From the NCBI RefSeq assembly GCF_015356865.1, contig NZ_JAAFZA010000001.1:3-64002 (forward strand): a DNA stretch of 64,000 nt. The letters are read 5' to 3'. Shown here piece after piece: positions 50,569 to 58,721 of the stretch. The stretch is from Catenulispora pinisilvae. Lineage in GTDB: Bacteria > Actinomycetota > Actinomycetes > Streptomycetales > Catenulisporaceae. Below the pieces are notes generated by a model. The model was not told the origin of the DNA. It worked only from the letters and a program-made list of their open reading frames with translations, and did not search any database. How positions within the stretch are numbered: position 1 is the stretch's first letter; every line of letters starts with the position of its first letter. Made by a program: the position numbers and the translations under genes.

Positions 50569-53031
50569 CTACAGCTCCCCGCGCCTGGTCATGTAGTTGT
50601 ACGCGAACCAGCCGGGCAGTACCGGGAGCCAGAACGTCATCAGCCGGAACAGCAGCACGGCCGTGGTGGCCAGGCCGGTGTCCAGGTGGCCGAAGGTGGT
50701 CAGGGCGCCGATCAGGGCGCCTTCGACGCCGCCCACGCCGCCGGGGGTGGGGACGATCGAGCCGGCGGCTTGGGCGGTGAGGAAGATGAAGGCCACGACG
50801 GCGAAGTTGACTTTGGCTGCCCGGTCGTCGGTGGCGGCGGCCTGGATCGAGGCCCAGAGGGTGAAGCTGTAGAGCAGGGACAGGATCACGGTGCCGCCGA
50901 GGCCGGTGGCCAGTTTGATCGGGTTCTGCGCCACGTCCATCAGCCGGGGGAGGACGCCGGCCACCAGGGGGCGGAGTCGGTTCACGGCGAAGCGGCGGAG
51001 CTGGGGGATCGTCGCGATCAGCAGGACCAGCAGGGCCAGGGCCAAGATGATGGAGATCAGGGTCGCGCTGGAGGCGTGGGAGCCGCCGCCGCTGTTGTCG
51101 CCGGAGCTGCCGGCGATGACGCCGAAGATCAGGATCAGGAGCAGGTGCTGGACCAGGCCCATGATCTGCTGGGCGCCGACCGCCGTGACCGCCGCGCGGG
51201 TGGGCAGGCCGGTGCGTTGCAGGTAGCGGGTGTTGACCGCGACGCCGCCGACCGCGGCCGGCGCCACCAGGGTCACGAAGGAGGCCGCTACCTGGGACAG
51301 GACCGTGCGGCCCCAGCGCAGCTTCTCCGGGACGAAGCCGTCCAGGGCCATCGCCGCCGCGAAGTACGTGGCGACCGAGGCCACGGCCGCGGCGCCGGTC
51401 CACCACCAGTTCACCGCGGTGAGGCTGGACCAGGAGTAGTTCGACGCCAGCAGCAGGTACGCCGCCAGCGCCGCGCCGCCGACCGCGAACAGCGTGCGGG
51501 GGCTGAACCTCTCCAGCTTCACCGGCTCCGGCTCCACCGAGGGGTGCAGCGCCTGAACCGCTTCCTGGATGTTGTTCAGCAGCCCCTTCGACTTCTTCAG
51601 CGCCGTGCGCGTGGTGCGGGTCAGGATCACCGGCTGCAGCATCGGCAGCGCCGCGGCCACGTCGTCCTCGCCGAGTTCGGTCACGGCCGCCGCGACGCTG
51701 CGCTCGTAGCCGAAGTACAGGCTGGTCACCGTCAGCATCTCGGCGGTGTCCAGGCGCCGGGACAGGGTGCCGGCGGCGATCTCGCCGAGCCGCAGGTCGG
51801 TGAGCCAGGCCCGGCCCTCGTCGTCGATCAGGAACGCGTGCGCGGACAGCCGGCGGTGGGCCAGCTGGTGCGCGTGCAGGTCGGCGAGCATGGCCCAGAG
51901 CCGGCCGAGCAGTCCGTCGGTCAGCTCCTCGGGCGCCAGCTGCTCCAGCGTGCGGCCGGGGACCATCTGGTAGGCGAGCATCCCGGTGTCCGGCCCGAGG
52001 TCGCGGACGGCCAGCAGTTGCTGGGTGCGGATGCCGGCGGCGGTGACCGCGTACGACATCAGCGCCTCCTGCTCCAGCATCCGGCGCAGCGAGAGCAGGT
52101 TGCGGCGCTGGGCCGGGCCGCGCAGCCGGGCCCGCCGGTAGAGCCGGTAGACCAGGCCCGCGGCCTGCTGGTCGCGGTCCAGGACCAGGGCGTCCACGTC
52201 GCCGCGCCCGGCGGTGGCGACCACATAGCGCCGCACGTCCTCGTGGGCCGGCACCCGGCGGCACGACAGCGGGTCCAGCCCGGCGTCCGACAGCGCCTGG
52301 TGCACCGCCTCGCCGGTGGGCCGGTCGTTGATGACGCCCCGGGCCCAGCGCCAGCCGAAGGCGATCAGCCGGCCCAGCATCACGGTCTCGGCCAGGCTGA
52401 TGATCGTCGCGTCGCCCTGGATCAGGGTGACCACGCCGTAGGCGATCAGCGCGATCCAGGTCGCGGTCTGGAAGTTGTGCCGGTTGGAGAACCCGATGAT
52501 CGTCAGATACGCGACGACCGTGGCCAGGTAGATGTGGAACGCCGCGGTGTTGTCCGCGGCGTTGGTCGGCAGCGTCAGCGCGTCCCGGATGGCCTTGGGC
52601 GTGTGTGAGGAGGAGACCGTGGCGTTCAGCCCGACGGCGGACAGGTAGGCCATCGCCGCGGCCAGAACGGAGTCAACTACGCGCCGGGAGTCGCGCTGGT
52701 AGAGCCGGTCGATCGCCAGCGCGATCGGCACCACCGCCAGCAGTACCGAGGTCACCGCGAGGATCAGGCCCAGCGGGAGTTTCTGCTCGGCGGACAGCTT
52801 GGAGATGTCCGACTCGGCGCCGCGGGTGGTGCCGCCGGCGACCATCCCGATGCCGAGGAACAGGAGCATGAAGACGAAGCTCGCGACCGCGCGCAGCAGG
52901 TCGGCCGGGCGGCGTATGCGGCGCGGCTCCGGCGGCTCGTCGATGATCGGCGCGGGCAGGGTCACGGCACGGCGCGCGGGGAGGGCGTCGTTGTCGGCGG
53001 GCTTATCCTCGTTCTCGGACGCTCGGGACAT
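50569..53031 (-). CDS. Lysylphosphatidylglycerol-synthase-like (UPF0104) membrane protein with pseudokinase-like domain
   Basis: An 820-residue protein. After ~6 N-terminal helices (LLRAVASFVFMLLFLGIGMV and others; about 45-250), a soluble domain (~270-460) resembles a kinase fold: ALVLDRDQQAAGLVYRLYRR, then HAHQLAHRRLSAHAFLIDDE and AWLTDLRLGEI. The catalytic Asp and DFG of kinases are replaced (HRRL, DLRL), so it is probably inactive and may sense or bind. The C-terminal ~300 residues are the UPF0104/LPG flippase-like region with VVLLAPAAVGGVAVNTRYL and PTPGGVGGVEGALIGAL. The start at 53031 follows GGGGGG; a GTG ~40 codons upstream is possible. Confidence 0.82.
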   Translation of the reverse strand: MSRASENEDKPADNDALPARRAVTLPAPIIDEPPEPRRIRRPADLLRAVASFVFMLLFLGIGMVAGGTTRGAESDISKLSAEQKLPLGLILAVTSVLLAVVPIALAIDRLYQRDSRRVVDSVLAAAMAYLSAVGLNATVSSSHTPKAIRDALTLPTNAADNTAAFHIYLATVVAYLTIIGFSNRHNFQTATWIALIAYGVVTLIQGDATIISLAETVMLGRLIAFGWRWARGVINDRPTGEAVHQALSDAGLDPLSCRRVPAHEDVRRYVVATAGRGDVDALVLDRDQQAAGLVYRLYRRARLRGPAQRRNLLSLRRMLEQEALMSYAVTAAGIRTQQLLAVRDLGPDTGMLAYQMVPGRTLEQLAPEELTDGLLGRLWAMLADLHAHQLAHRRLSAHAFLIDDEGRAWLTDLRLGEIAAGTLSRRLDTAEMLTVTSLYFGYERSVAAAVTELGEDDVAAALPMLQPVILTRTTRTALKKSKGLLNNIQEAVQALHPSVEPEPVKLERFSPRTLFAVGGAALAAYLLLASNYSWSSLTAVNWWWTGAAAVASVATYFAAAMALDGFVPEKLRWGRTVLSQVAASFVTLVAPAAVGGVAVNTRYLQRTGLPTRAAVTAVGAQQIMGLVQHLLLILIFGVIAGSSGDNSGGGSHASSATLISIILALALLVLLIATIPQLRRFAVNRLRPLVAGVLPRLMDVAQNPIKLATGLGGTVILSLLYSFTLWASIQAAATDDRAAKVNFAVVAFIFLTAQAAGSIVPTPGGVGGVEGALIGALTTFGHLDTGLATTAVLLFRLMTFWLPVLPGWFAYNYMTRRGEL

Positions 53032-53287
53032 ACCCGTCCCCCCGGACCCGGCTGCGGGCAGCGTGGCGGCAGGCGTGGCGGCCTCGACCGGACCCGGTCG
53101 GGCCGGCGAGGCGGTGCCCGGCTCCCCTGCCACTGTCCACCTGTCTTCTGCTCTTGTTGTCGTCTTGCGCCGTTCCGGACACAAGGACGATAGTCCCTGG
53201 CGCCTCGTGAGTGCGGCGACTGTGGTTGATCGTCCCACGAGGGGGTTGCCCCCGGCGCGGCGGATTACCTCGACAGGAGTGATGGAA

Positions 53288-53683
53288 GTGACCAAACCAC
53301 CCGAACTGCCTCCCTACGTGGACCGGGTGTTCGAGCTGGTGGACCGGATCCCGCCGGGCCGGGTGATGGCCTACGGCGACGTCGCCGAATGGCTCGGCGA
53401 GGGCGGGCCGCGGCAGGTCGGGACCGCGATGGCCAAGTACGGCGGCGGGTCCCCGTGGTGGCGGGTGGTGCGCAGCGACGGCGGCTTCCTGCCCGGGCAC
53501 GAGCGCGAGGCGCTGGCCAACTACCGGGAGGAGGGGACGCCGCTCAAGGCGGAGCGGGCGAGGGAGCAGGCGAACTCTGCTAGCAGCCGGATCGATATGA
53601 ACCGGGCCCGTTGGCGGCCCGGGGAGGACGAGTCCGCGGGCGGTGGCGCGATGGACGAGGTGCCGAGCGACTTCGCGGGCTAG
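53288..53683 (+). CDS. Alkyltransferase-like protein (ATL)
   Basis: A 131-residue DNA-binding protein. It has the DNA-methylguanine-methyltransferase fold (VFELVDRIPPGRVMAYGDVA, GPRQVGTAMAKYGGG) but the active-site Cys of the PCHRV motif is Trp: PWWRVV at 56-61. ATL proteins bind O6-alkylguanine and flag it for nucleotide excision repair rather than repairing it. GTG at 53288 has AGGAG eight bases upstream; the ATG at 53282 would have only two. It is divergent from the flippase and lies ~5 kb from AdnAB. Its stop lies in a 8-nt duplication. Confidence 0.9.
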   Translation: MTKPPELPPYVDRVFELVDRIPPGRVMAYGDVAEWLGEGGPRQVGTAMAKYGGGSPWWRVVRSDGGFLPGHEREALANYREEGTPLKAERAREQANSASSRIDMNRARWRPGEDESAGGGAMDEVPSDFAG

Positions 53684-53725
53684 TGGGCTGGTAGCGCGAG
53701 CAGTTCTAGTAAGGCCTAGTAAGGC
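53677..53725 (+). repeat. Two short tandem duplications at the ATL stop codon
   Basis: GGGCTAGT (53677-53684, containing the TAG stop) and GGGCTGGT (53685-53692); then CTAGTAAGGC twice (53706-53715, 53716-53725), exact. Confidence 0.7.
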
Positions 53726-53749
53726 AAGGAGAAAGAGGAGCAGAGACGC

Positions 53750-54439
53750 TCAGTCCCCGTCGCCCGGCGCGACCAGCCCGGTCTCGTAGGCGACCACCAC
53801 AGCCTGCGCCCGGTCCCGCAGTGTGAGTTTGGTGAAGATGTGTGCGACGTGCGTCTTCACCGTGGCCTCGGACAGCACCAGCCGCGCGGCGAGCTCGGTG
53901 TTGGACAGCCCGCGGCCCAGCAGCGCCAGGATCTCCCGCTCGCGCGGCGTCAGCGCGGCCAGATCGCGGTGGATCGCCGGGGTCCGGGTGTCGGCCCCGG
54001 CTCCGGACCGGCCGCCGGCCGGGGTCGCGAACTTCGCCACCAGGCGCCGGGTGATCGACGGCGCCAGCAGTGCGTCCCCGGTGTCCACCAGGCGCACGCT
54101 GGCGACCAGGTGTTCGGGCGTGACGTCCTTCAACAGGAAGCCGGACGCGCCGGCGGCCAGCGCCTCGTAGACGTACTCGTCGAGGTCGAAGGTGGTCAGC
54201 ATCAGGATCCGGATCCGCGGATCGGCGGCCAGGATCCGGCGGGCCGCCGCCAGTCCGTCCAGGTTCGGCATCCGGATGTCCATCAGCACGACGTCGGGCT
54301 TCAGCGCGGCGGCCGCCTCGACCGCCGCCAGCCCGTCGGCGGCCTCGCCGGCGACCTCGATGCCGTTGGCGGTCAGGATCAGGCGGAAGCCGGTGCGGAC
54401 CAGGGCTTGGTCGTCGGCTATCAGGACTCGGGGGCTCAT
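53750..54439 (-). CDS. NarL/FixJ-family response regulator
   Basis: A 229-residue response regulator. D9/D10 and the phospho-site D54 (DVVLMDIRMP), T82-T83 and FLLKD; LuxR HTH at about 160-215 (LTPREREILALLGRGLSNTE, ATVKTHVAHIFTKL). A Ser/Gly/Ala linker (~138-155) separates the domains. Its ATG overlaps the kinase stop (ATGA). It probably controls the divergent MacB-type exporter at 55498 (inference). It closely resembles the regulator at 13677 in motifs and length, suggesting an old duplication or family expansion. Confidence 0.93.
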   Translation of the reverse strand: MSPRVLIADDQALVRTGFRLILTANGIEVAGEAADGLAAVEAAAALKPDVVLMDIRMPNLDGLAAARRILAADPRIRILMLTTFDLDEYVYEALAAGASGFLLKDVTPEHLVASVRLVDTGDALLAPSITRRLVAKFATPAGGRSGAGADTRTPAIHRDLAALTPREREILALLGRGLSNTELAARLVLSEATVKTHVAHIFTKLTLRDRAQAVVVAYETGLVAPGDGD

Positions 54440-55413
54440 TGATTGTTCCTAGCGACGCGTAGCGTCTCCATAACGGGCGGCGGTGGGAGACGGGTGGGCG
54501 TGTCCAAAGGTATCTTCGCGCGGACCCGGAAGCCGCCGCCGAGGCGCCGCCGGGCGTCCAGATCGCCGCCGTAGACCGCGACCCGCTCCTTCAGTCCCAG
54601 CAGGCCGCGGCCGGTGCCCAGCTTCTCGCCGCGAGCCGGGCCAGCCGTGCCGACCGTGCCGGACTCGGCGGAGGTGCCAGCCGTACCTGCCGTGCCTGCC
54701 GCACCGGACTCGGCACCGCCGAGCCCGGTCAGCGAGCCGCTGCCGGCGGTCAGTACCTCGATCCGCAGATAGCGGTCGTCGTAGCGGACGGTCAGCTCGG
54801 CGTTCGAGCCGCCGTGCTTGAGCGCGTTGGTCAGCGCCTCCTGCACGACCCGGTACGCGGTCGAGTCGATGCCGCCGGGCAGCGGTCGCGGCTCGCCGGA
54901 GATCCGCACGTCCACCGGCAGCCCGGCGAAGGCGATCTTGTCGACGAGCGCTGAGAGCCGCGCCAGGGTCGGCTGCGGGGCCAGGGCGGGCCCGTCCTCG
55001 TCGCGGCCGTCCGCGGCCGGGGCCAGGACGCCGAGCAGATGCCGCAGCTCGGTCATGGTCTCGCGGCCCGCGCTCTCCACGGCCAGCAACGCGTCCCCGG
55101 CGATGTCCGATGCGCCGGCTTCCTCAGCTGCCGCGTTCGGTGCCGGGGCGGCCGCCAGCACCTGCCGGGCCGCTCCGGCCTGGATCAGCATCATGCTCAC
55201 GTTGTGGCTGACGATGTCGTGCAGCTCCCGGGCGATCCGGGCCCGCTCGGCGTCCACCGCCAGCTGTGCGGCGCTCTCCCGCTCGCGCTCCAGCAGCCAG
55301 CCGCGCTCCCCGATGGCGCGGGTGTACCGGGCGCGCTCCCGGCTCAGTCGCACGGCCAGCCACGCCGCCGTCGCGCACGCCGCCAGCAGCGCCCCCATCA
55401 GCACCCACAGCAT
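54436..55413 (-). CDS. HisKA_3 sensor histidine kinase
   Basis: A 325-residue kinase with one N-terminal membrane helix (LWVLMGALLAACATAAWLAV) and a coiled-coil-like linker. The phospho-accepting H65 is in RIARELHDIVSHNVSMMLIQ, and the HATPase has VQEALTNALKHG and GRGLLGLKERVA. A 30-residue Gly/Ala/Thr/Ser-rich insert (roughly 232-265, GTAGTAGTSAESG) interrupts the HATPase region between N-box and G-box. GGGGA lies about 7-8 bases before the ATG at 55413. Its reduced sensor part, with no large extracytoplasmic domain, suggests that it senses through the partner exporter. Confidence 0.92.
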   Translation of the reverse strand: MLWVLMGALLAACATAAWLAVRLSRERARYTRAIGERGWLLERERESAAQLAVDAERARIARELHDIVSHNVSMMLIQAGAARQVLAAAPAPNAAAEEAGASDIAGDALLAVESAGRETMTELRHLLGVLAPAADGRDEDGPALAPQPTLARLSALVDKIAFAGLPVDVRISGEPRPLPGGIDSTAYRVVQEALTNALKHGGSNAELTVRYDDRYLRIEVLTAGSGSLTGLGGAESGAAGTAGTAGTSAESGTVGTAGPARGEKLGTGRGLLGLKERVAVYGGDLDARRRLGGGFRVRAKIPLDTPTRLPPPPVMETLRVARNNQ

Positions 55414-55485
55414 GACTACATCCCCAGGATGACAGGCCCGGACGATTACCACCACGGACCGATCCGCCGCGGTGCGCCCCCACCA

Positions 55486-55491
55486 TACGTT
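55486..55491 (+). promoter_or_regulatory. -10 box (TACGTT) of the MacB-type ATPase gene
   Basis: TACGTT ends six bases before the ATG at 55498. Confidence 0.4.
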
Positions 55492-55497
55492 GATCAC

Positions 55498-56262
55498 ATG
55501 ACCGCTACCGCCAACGAGCCGACCGAGCCCGCGGAGCCCGCCGGGGCCGTGGGACCCGCCGAGATCTCCGACACCGCCGGGCCGATCGTCCGCCTCGACG
55601 ACGTCCGCAAGGACTTCGGCGACACCGCCGCCCTCGACGGCGTGACCCTGCACATCCGCCAGGGCGAGGCGGTCGCCGTCATGGGCCCCTCCGGCTGCGG
55701 CAAGTCCACGCTGCTGAACCTGGTGGCCGGCCTGGACCGGCCCAGCTCCGGGCGGGTCGTCGTGCACGGCGAGGACCTGGGCCGGCTCACCGAGACCGGC
55801 CTGGCCCTGTTCCGCCGCCGCCGGATCGGGATGATCTTCCAGTTCTTCAACCTGATCGACGACCTGCCGGCGCTGGACAACGTCGCGCTGGCCGCGCAGC
55901 TCCGCGGGGTCCCGGCCGGGCAGGCCCGGCGGCGCGCGCTGGAACTGCTGGGCGAGCTGGGCATCGCCGACCGGAAGAACACCTACCCGGCGCAGCTCTC
56001 CGGCGGCGAGCGCCAGCGGGTCGCGGTGGCCCGGGCCCTGATGAACCGGCCGGCCCTGCTGCTGGCCGACGAGCCGACCGGCGCGCTGGACAGCCGCTCC
56101 GGCGAGCAGGTGATGGACCTGCTGATCGACCTGAACCAGCTCGGGCAGACCCTGCTGATGGTGACCCACGACCCGCGCCTGGCCGCCCGCTGCGCCAGCC
56201 GCCTGGTCGAGGTCGCGGACGGCCGGATCGTGGCCGAGCGCGCGCTGGAGCGGATCGCGTGA
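55498..56262 (+). CDS. MacB-type ABC transporter ATPase
   Basis: A 254-residue ABC ATPase of the MacB/LolD class. Walker A is GPSGCGKS (~68-75), Q-loop IFQFFNL, signature QLSGGERQRVAVARAL, Walker B LLLADEPTGALD and the H-loop MVTHDPRLAA. A ~30-residue Glu/Pro/Ala-rich N-terminal extension precedes it. The permease start overlaps the stop (GTGA). Divergent from the two-component system at 53750-55413, its likely controller. Such systems export antibiotics, lipids or peptides by mechanotransmission. Confidence 0.93.
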   Translation: MTATANEPTEPAEPAGAVGPAEISDTAGPIVRLDDVRKDFGDTAALDGVTLHIRQGEAVAVMGPSGCGKSTLLNLVAGLDRPSSGRVVVHGEDLGRLTETGLALFRRRRIGMIFQFFNLIDDLPALDNVALAAQLRGVPAGQARRRALELLGELGIADRKNTYPAQLSGGERQRVAVARALMNRPALLLADEPTGALDSRSGEQVMDLLIDLNQLGQTLLMVTHDPRLAARCASRLVEVADGRIVAERALERIA

Positions 56263-58580
56263 GCGCCGTGCGAATCACCAAGGGCCCGGTCTGGCGGGCC
56301 TCGCGCGCCGCCGTGAAGCGCCGCAAGGTGCAGACCTTCGTCATCGGGCTCGTGGTCGCGCTGTCCGCGATGAGCGCGGTGCTCGGCCTGGGGCTGTTGC
56401 AGGCCTCGACCGGGCCGTTCGAGCAGGCCTTCGGGCAGCAGAACGGCGCCCACGCCGTGGCCGACCTCGATGCCGCCAAGGCGAGCGGGCAACAGCTCGC
56501 GGCCACCGCGCACGCCGCCGGGGTCACCGGCGCCACCGGTCCGTTCCAGGCCGCGCAAGTCAGCCTGGATCTGGGTCCGGAGATAGGCGGCCCGATGCAG
56601 ATGACGGTCGTGGGACGTCCGCAGCCCCAGCCCGGCGACGTCGACCGGGTCCAGCTGTGGCAGGGCCGCTGGCCCAGCGCGCCGGGGGAGATCGTGCTGG
56701 ACCAGCCGGCCGGCCAGACGCTGCCGGCGCCGCCGGGACAGACCGTCGCGACCGTCTCCGGCCCGGGCCTGCCGGCCTTGACCGTCGTCGGCTACGCGTT
56801 CTCGGTCTCGGACACCGCCGACGCCTGGGTCGCGCCGAGCCAGATGGCGGCGTTGCACCCGGACCACGTGCAGATGCTCTACCGGTTCGCGAAGTCCGGT
56901 ACCGACGCCGAGGTCAAGGCCGAGCTGACCCGCGCGACCGCGGGCCTGCCGGCCGGCACCCTCGTCGGCTTCCAGTCCTGGCGCACCACCCGCGCCGAGA
57001 TGCTGGCCAAGCTGGAGAGCCTGCTGCCGATGCTGATCGCGTTCGGCGTGCTCGCGGTGTCGGTCGCGGTGCTGATCGTGCTGAACGTGGTCAGCGGGGC
57101 CGTGGTCTCCGGATACAAGGACATCGGGGTCTACAAGACCATCGGCTTCACCCCGCGCCAGGTGGTCCGGGTCTACGTGGCGACCATGGCGGTGCCCGCG
57201 GTCGCCGGGACCGTGATCGGGCTGCCGATCGGGGTGGTCGTCGGGGAGCCGCTGATGAACAAGGCGTTCAACGCGCTCGGCGGGACGCGGCAGATCAGCC
57301 CGCTGGTCATGGTCGGCTGCCTGATCGGGGTGCCGCTGGTGGTCGCCCTGGCCGCGTACATCCCGGCCCGGCGGGCGGCGGGGATGTCGGCGATCGCCGC
57401 GATCTCGGCCGGTTCGGCGCCCAAACACGGCCGGGGCCTGAAGGTGCAGCGCAAGCTGGCCGGCTCGCGGCTGCCGCGCTCGGTGAGCATGGGGCTGGGG
57501 CTGCCGTTCGCCCGGCCCGCCCGCAGTGCCCTGACCTTCGCGGCGGTGCTGCTCGGGGTGACCACCGTGGTCTTCGCCAACGGCCTGGCCCGCACCATGA
57601 CCGACACCAGCGCGGCCTCGGACCGGGTCGGCGCCGTGGCGGTCGATGTCGGATACGACACGAGTCAGGGAGCGTCCGCGCAGGGGGACGCGATCGGGAA
57701 GGCCATCAGGGGTGTCCCCGGCGTGGACGGCGTGGCGCCCCAGACCGGCGACATGGTCGGCGTGGCGGGGATGACCACGGAGGTCAACATCCAGTACTAC
57801 GGCGGCGACTCGGCGCTGATGGGCTTCACCATGGTCAAGGGCCACTGGCTGGCCGGCCCGGACCAGGTCGTGGTGCCGGCGCGGTTCCTGAACCGGCACC
57901 ACGTGTCCCTGGGCCAGGTCCTGACCGTCGAGCTGAACGGCCGCAGTGCCACGGCGGTTGTCGTCGGCGAGACCATCACCGGCGGCGACAGCATGTTCTA
58001 CGCCGACTGGAGCACCCTTCAACAGCTCTCGCCGGGCCGCCAGGCCGACCACTTCGAGGTCCACGCGGCGGCCGGTGTGGACCGGCAGGCGCTGGCGGCG
58101 AGACTGCGGGCGCTGGCCCCCGGCTGGAACGTCGGCGTCCACAGCACCGCGGACCCGAACGCCGAGCTGAAGGTGTTCTCCGCGGTCATCACCATCGTGC
58201 TCAGCCTGGTCGCGGCGCTCGGCGTGTTCAACACCGTCTTGCTCAACACCCGTGAGCGTCGCCGCGACCTGGGCATGCTGAAGTCGGTGGGCATGACCCC
58301 GCGCCAGGTGGTGGCGATGGTCATGACCTCGATGGGGCTGCTCGGCCTGCTCGGCGGGATCGTCGGACTGCCGCTGGGCTACGGCCTGCACGCGCTGATC
58401 GTCTCGATGATCGAACAGACCCAGGGCCTGGACCTCGCGCCGAGCATGGTGCACGTCTACACGCTGCCCCTGCTGGCCTGGATGTTCCTGGCCGGCGTCG
58501 GGATCGCGGTGCTCGGGGCACTGGTGCCGGCCCGGTCCGCGGCGAGGTTGTCGATCTCTGAGGTACTGCGCAGCGAATAG
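56259..58580 (+). CDS. FtsX-type ABC transporter permease (two FtsX units)
   Basis: A 773-residue permease with two FtsX-domain halves. It has an N-terminal helix (FVIGLVVALSAMSAVLGLGL), a large extracytoplasmic region, then helices around 255-350 (ALLVALLIAFGVL..VLNVVSGAVV), another region (~400-600) and C-terminal helices near 650-770 ending GALVPARSAARLSISEVLR. The MacB-like arrangement of periplasmic domains fits a mechanotransmission exporter. GTG start overlaps the ATPase stop (GTGA). A stem-loop terminator follows. Confidence 0.9.
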   Translation: MSAVRITKGPVWRASRAAVKRRKVQTFVIGLVVALSAMSAVLGLGLLQASTGPFEQAFGQQNGAHAVADLDAAKASGQQLAATAHAAGVTGATGPFQAAQVSLDLGPEIGGPMQMTVVGRPQPQPGDVDRVQLWQGRWPSAPGEIVLDQPAGQTLPAPPGQTVATVSGPGLPALTVVGYAFSVSDTADAWVAPSQMAALHPDHVQMLYRFAKSGTDAEVKAELTRATAGLPAGTLVGFQSWRTTRAEMLAKLESLLPMLIAFGVLAVSVAVLIVLNVVSGAVVSGYKDIGVYKTIGFTPRQVVRVYVATMAVPAVAGTVIGLPIGVVVGEPLMNKAFNALGGTRQISPLVMVGCLIGVPLVVALAAYIPARRAAGMSAIAAISAGSAPKHGRGLKVQRKLAGSRLPRSVSMGLGLPFARPARSALTFAAVLLGVTTVVFANGLARTMTDTSAASDRVGAVAVDVGYDTSQGASAQGDAIGKAIRGVPGVDGVAPQTGDMVGVAGMTTEVNIQYYGGDSALMGFTMVKGHWLAGPDQVVVPARFLNRHHVSLGQVLTVELNGRSATAVVVGETITGGDSMFYADWSTLQQLSPGRQADHFEVHAAAGVDRQALAARLRALAPGWNVGVHSTADPNAELKVFSAVITIVLSLVAALGVFNTVLLNTRERRRDLGMLKSVGMTPRQVVAMVMTSMGLLGLLGGIVGLPLGYGLHALIVSMIEQTQGLDLAPSMVHVYTLPLLAWMFLAGVGIAVLGALVPARSAARLSISEVLRSE

Positions 58581-58604
58581 CGGGAGTGCGCTACTCCTGA
58601 TGAC

Positions 58605-58632
58605 GGGCTCGCGGGGGCACCCCCGCGGGCCC
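58605..58632 (+). terminator. Terminator after the FtsX permease
   Basis: A 12-bp stem with one wobble (GGGCTCGCGGGG / CCCCGCGGGCCC) and a four-base loop, 24 nt after the stop. Confidence 0.7.
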
Positions 58633-58721
58633 TTCGCGCGCTCTGGCATGATCGGCGCGCGGGCGTGATCCATTGCCGAATGGGGCGTGACGGTCGGTGG
58701 TCTGTGTTGTCATAGAGGACC

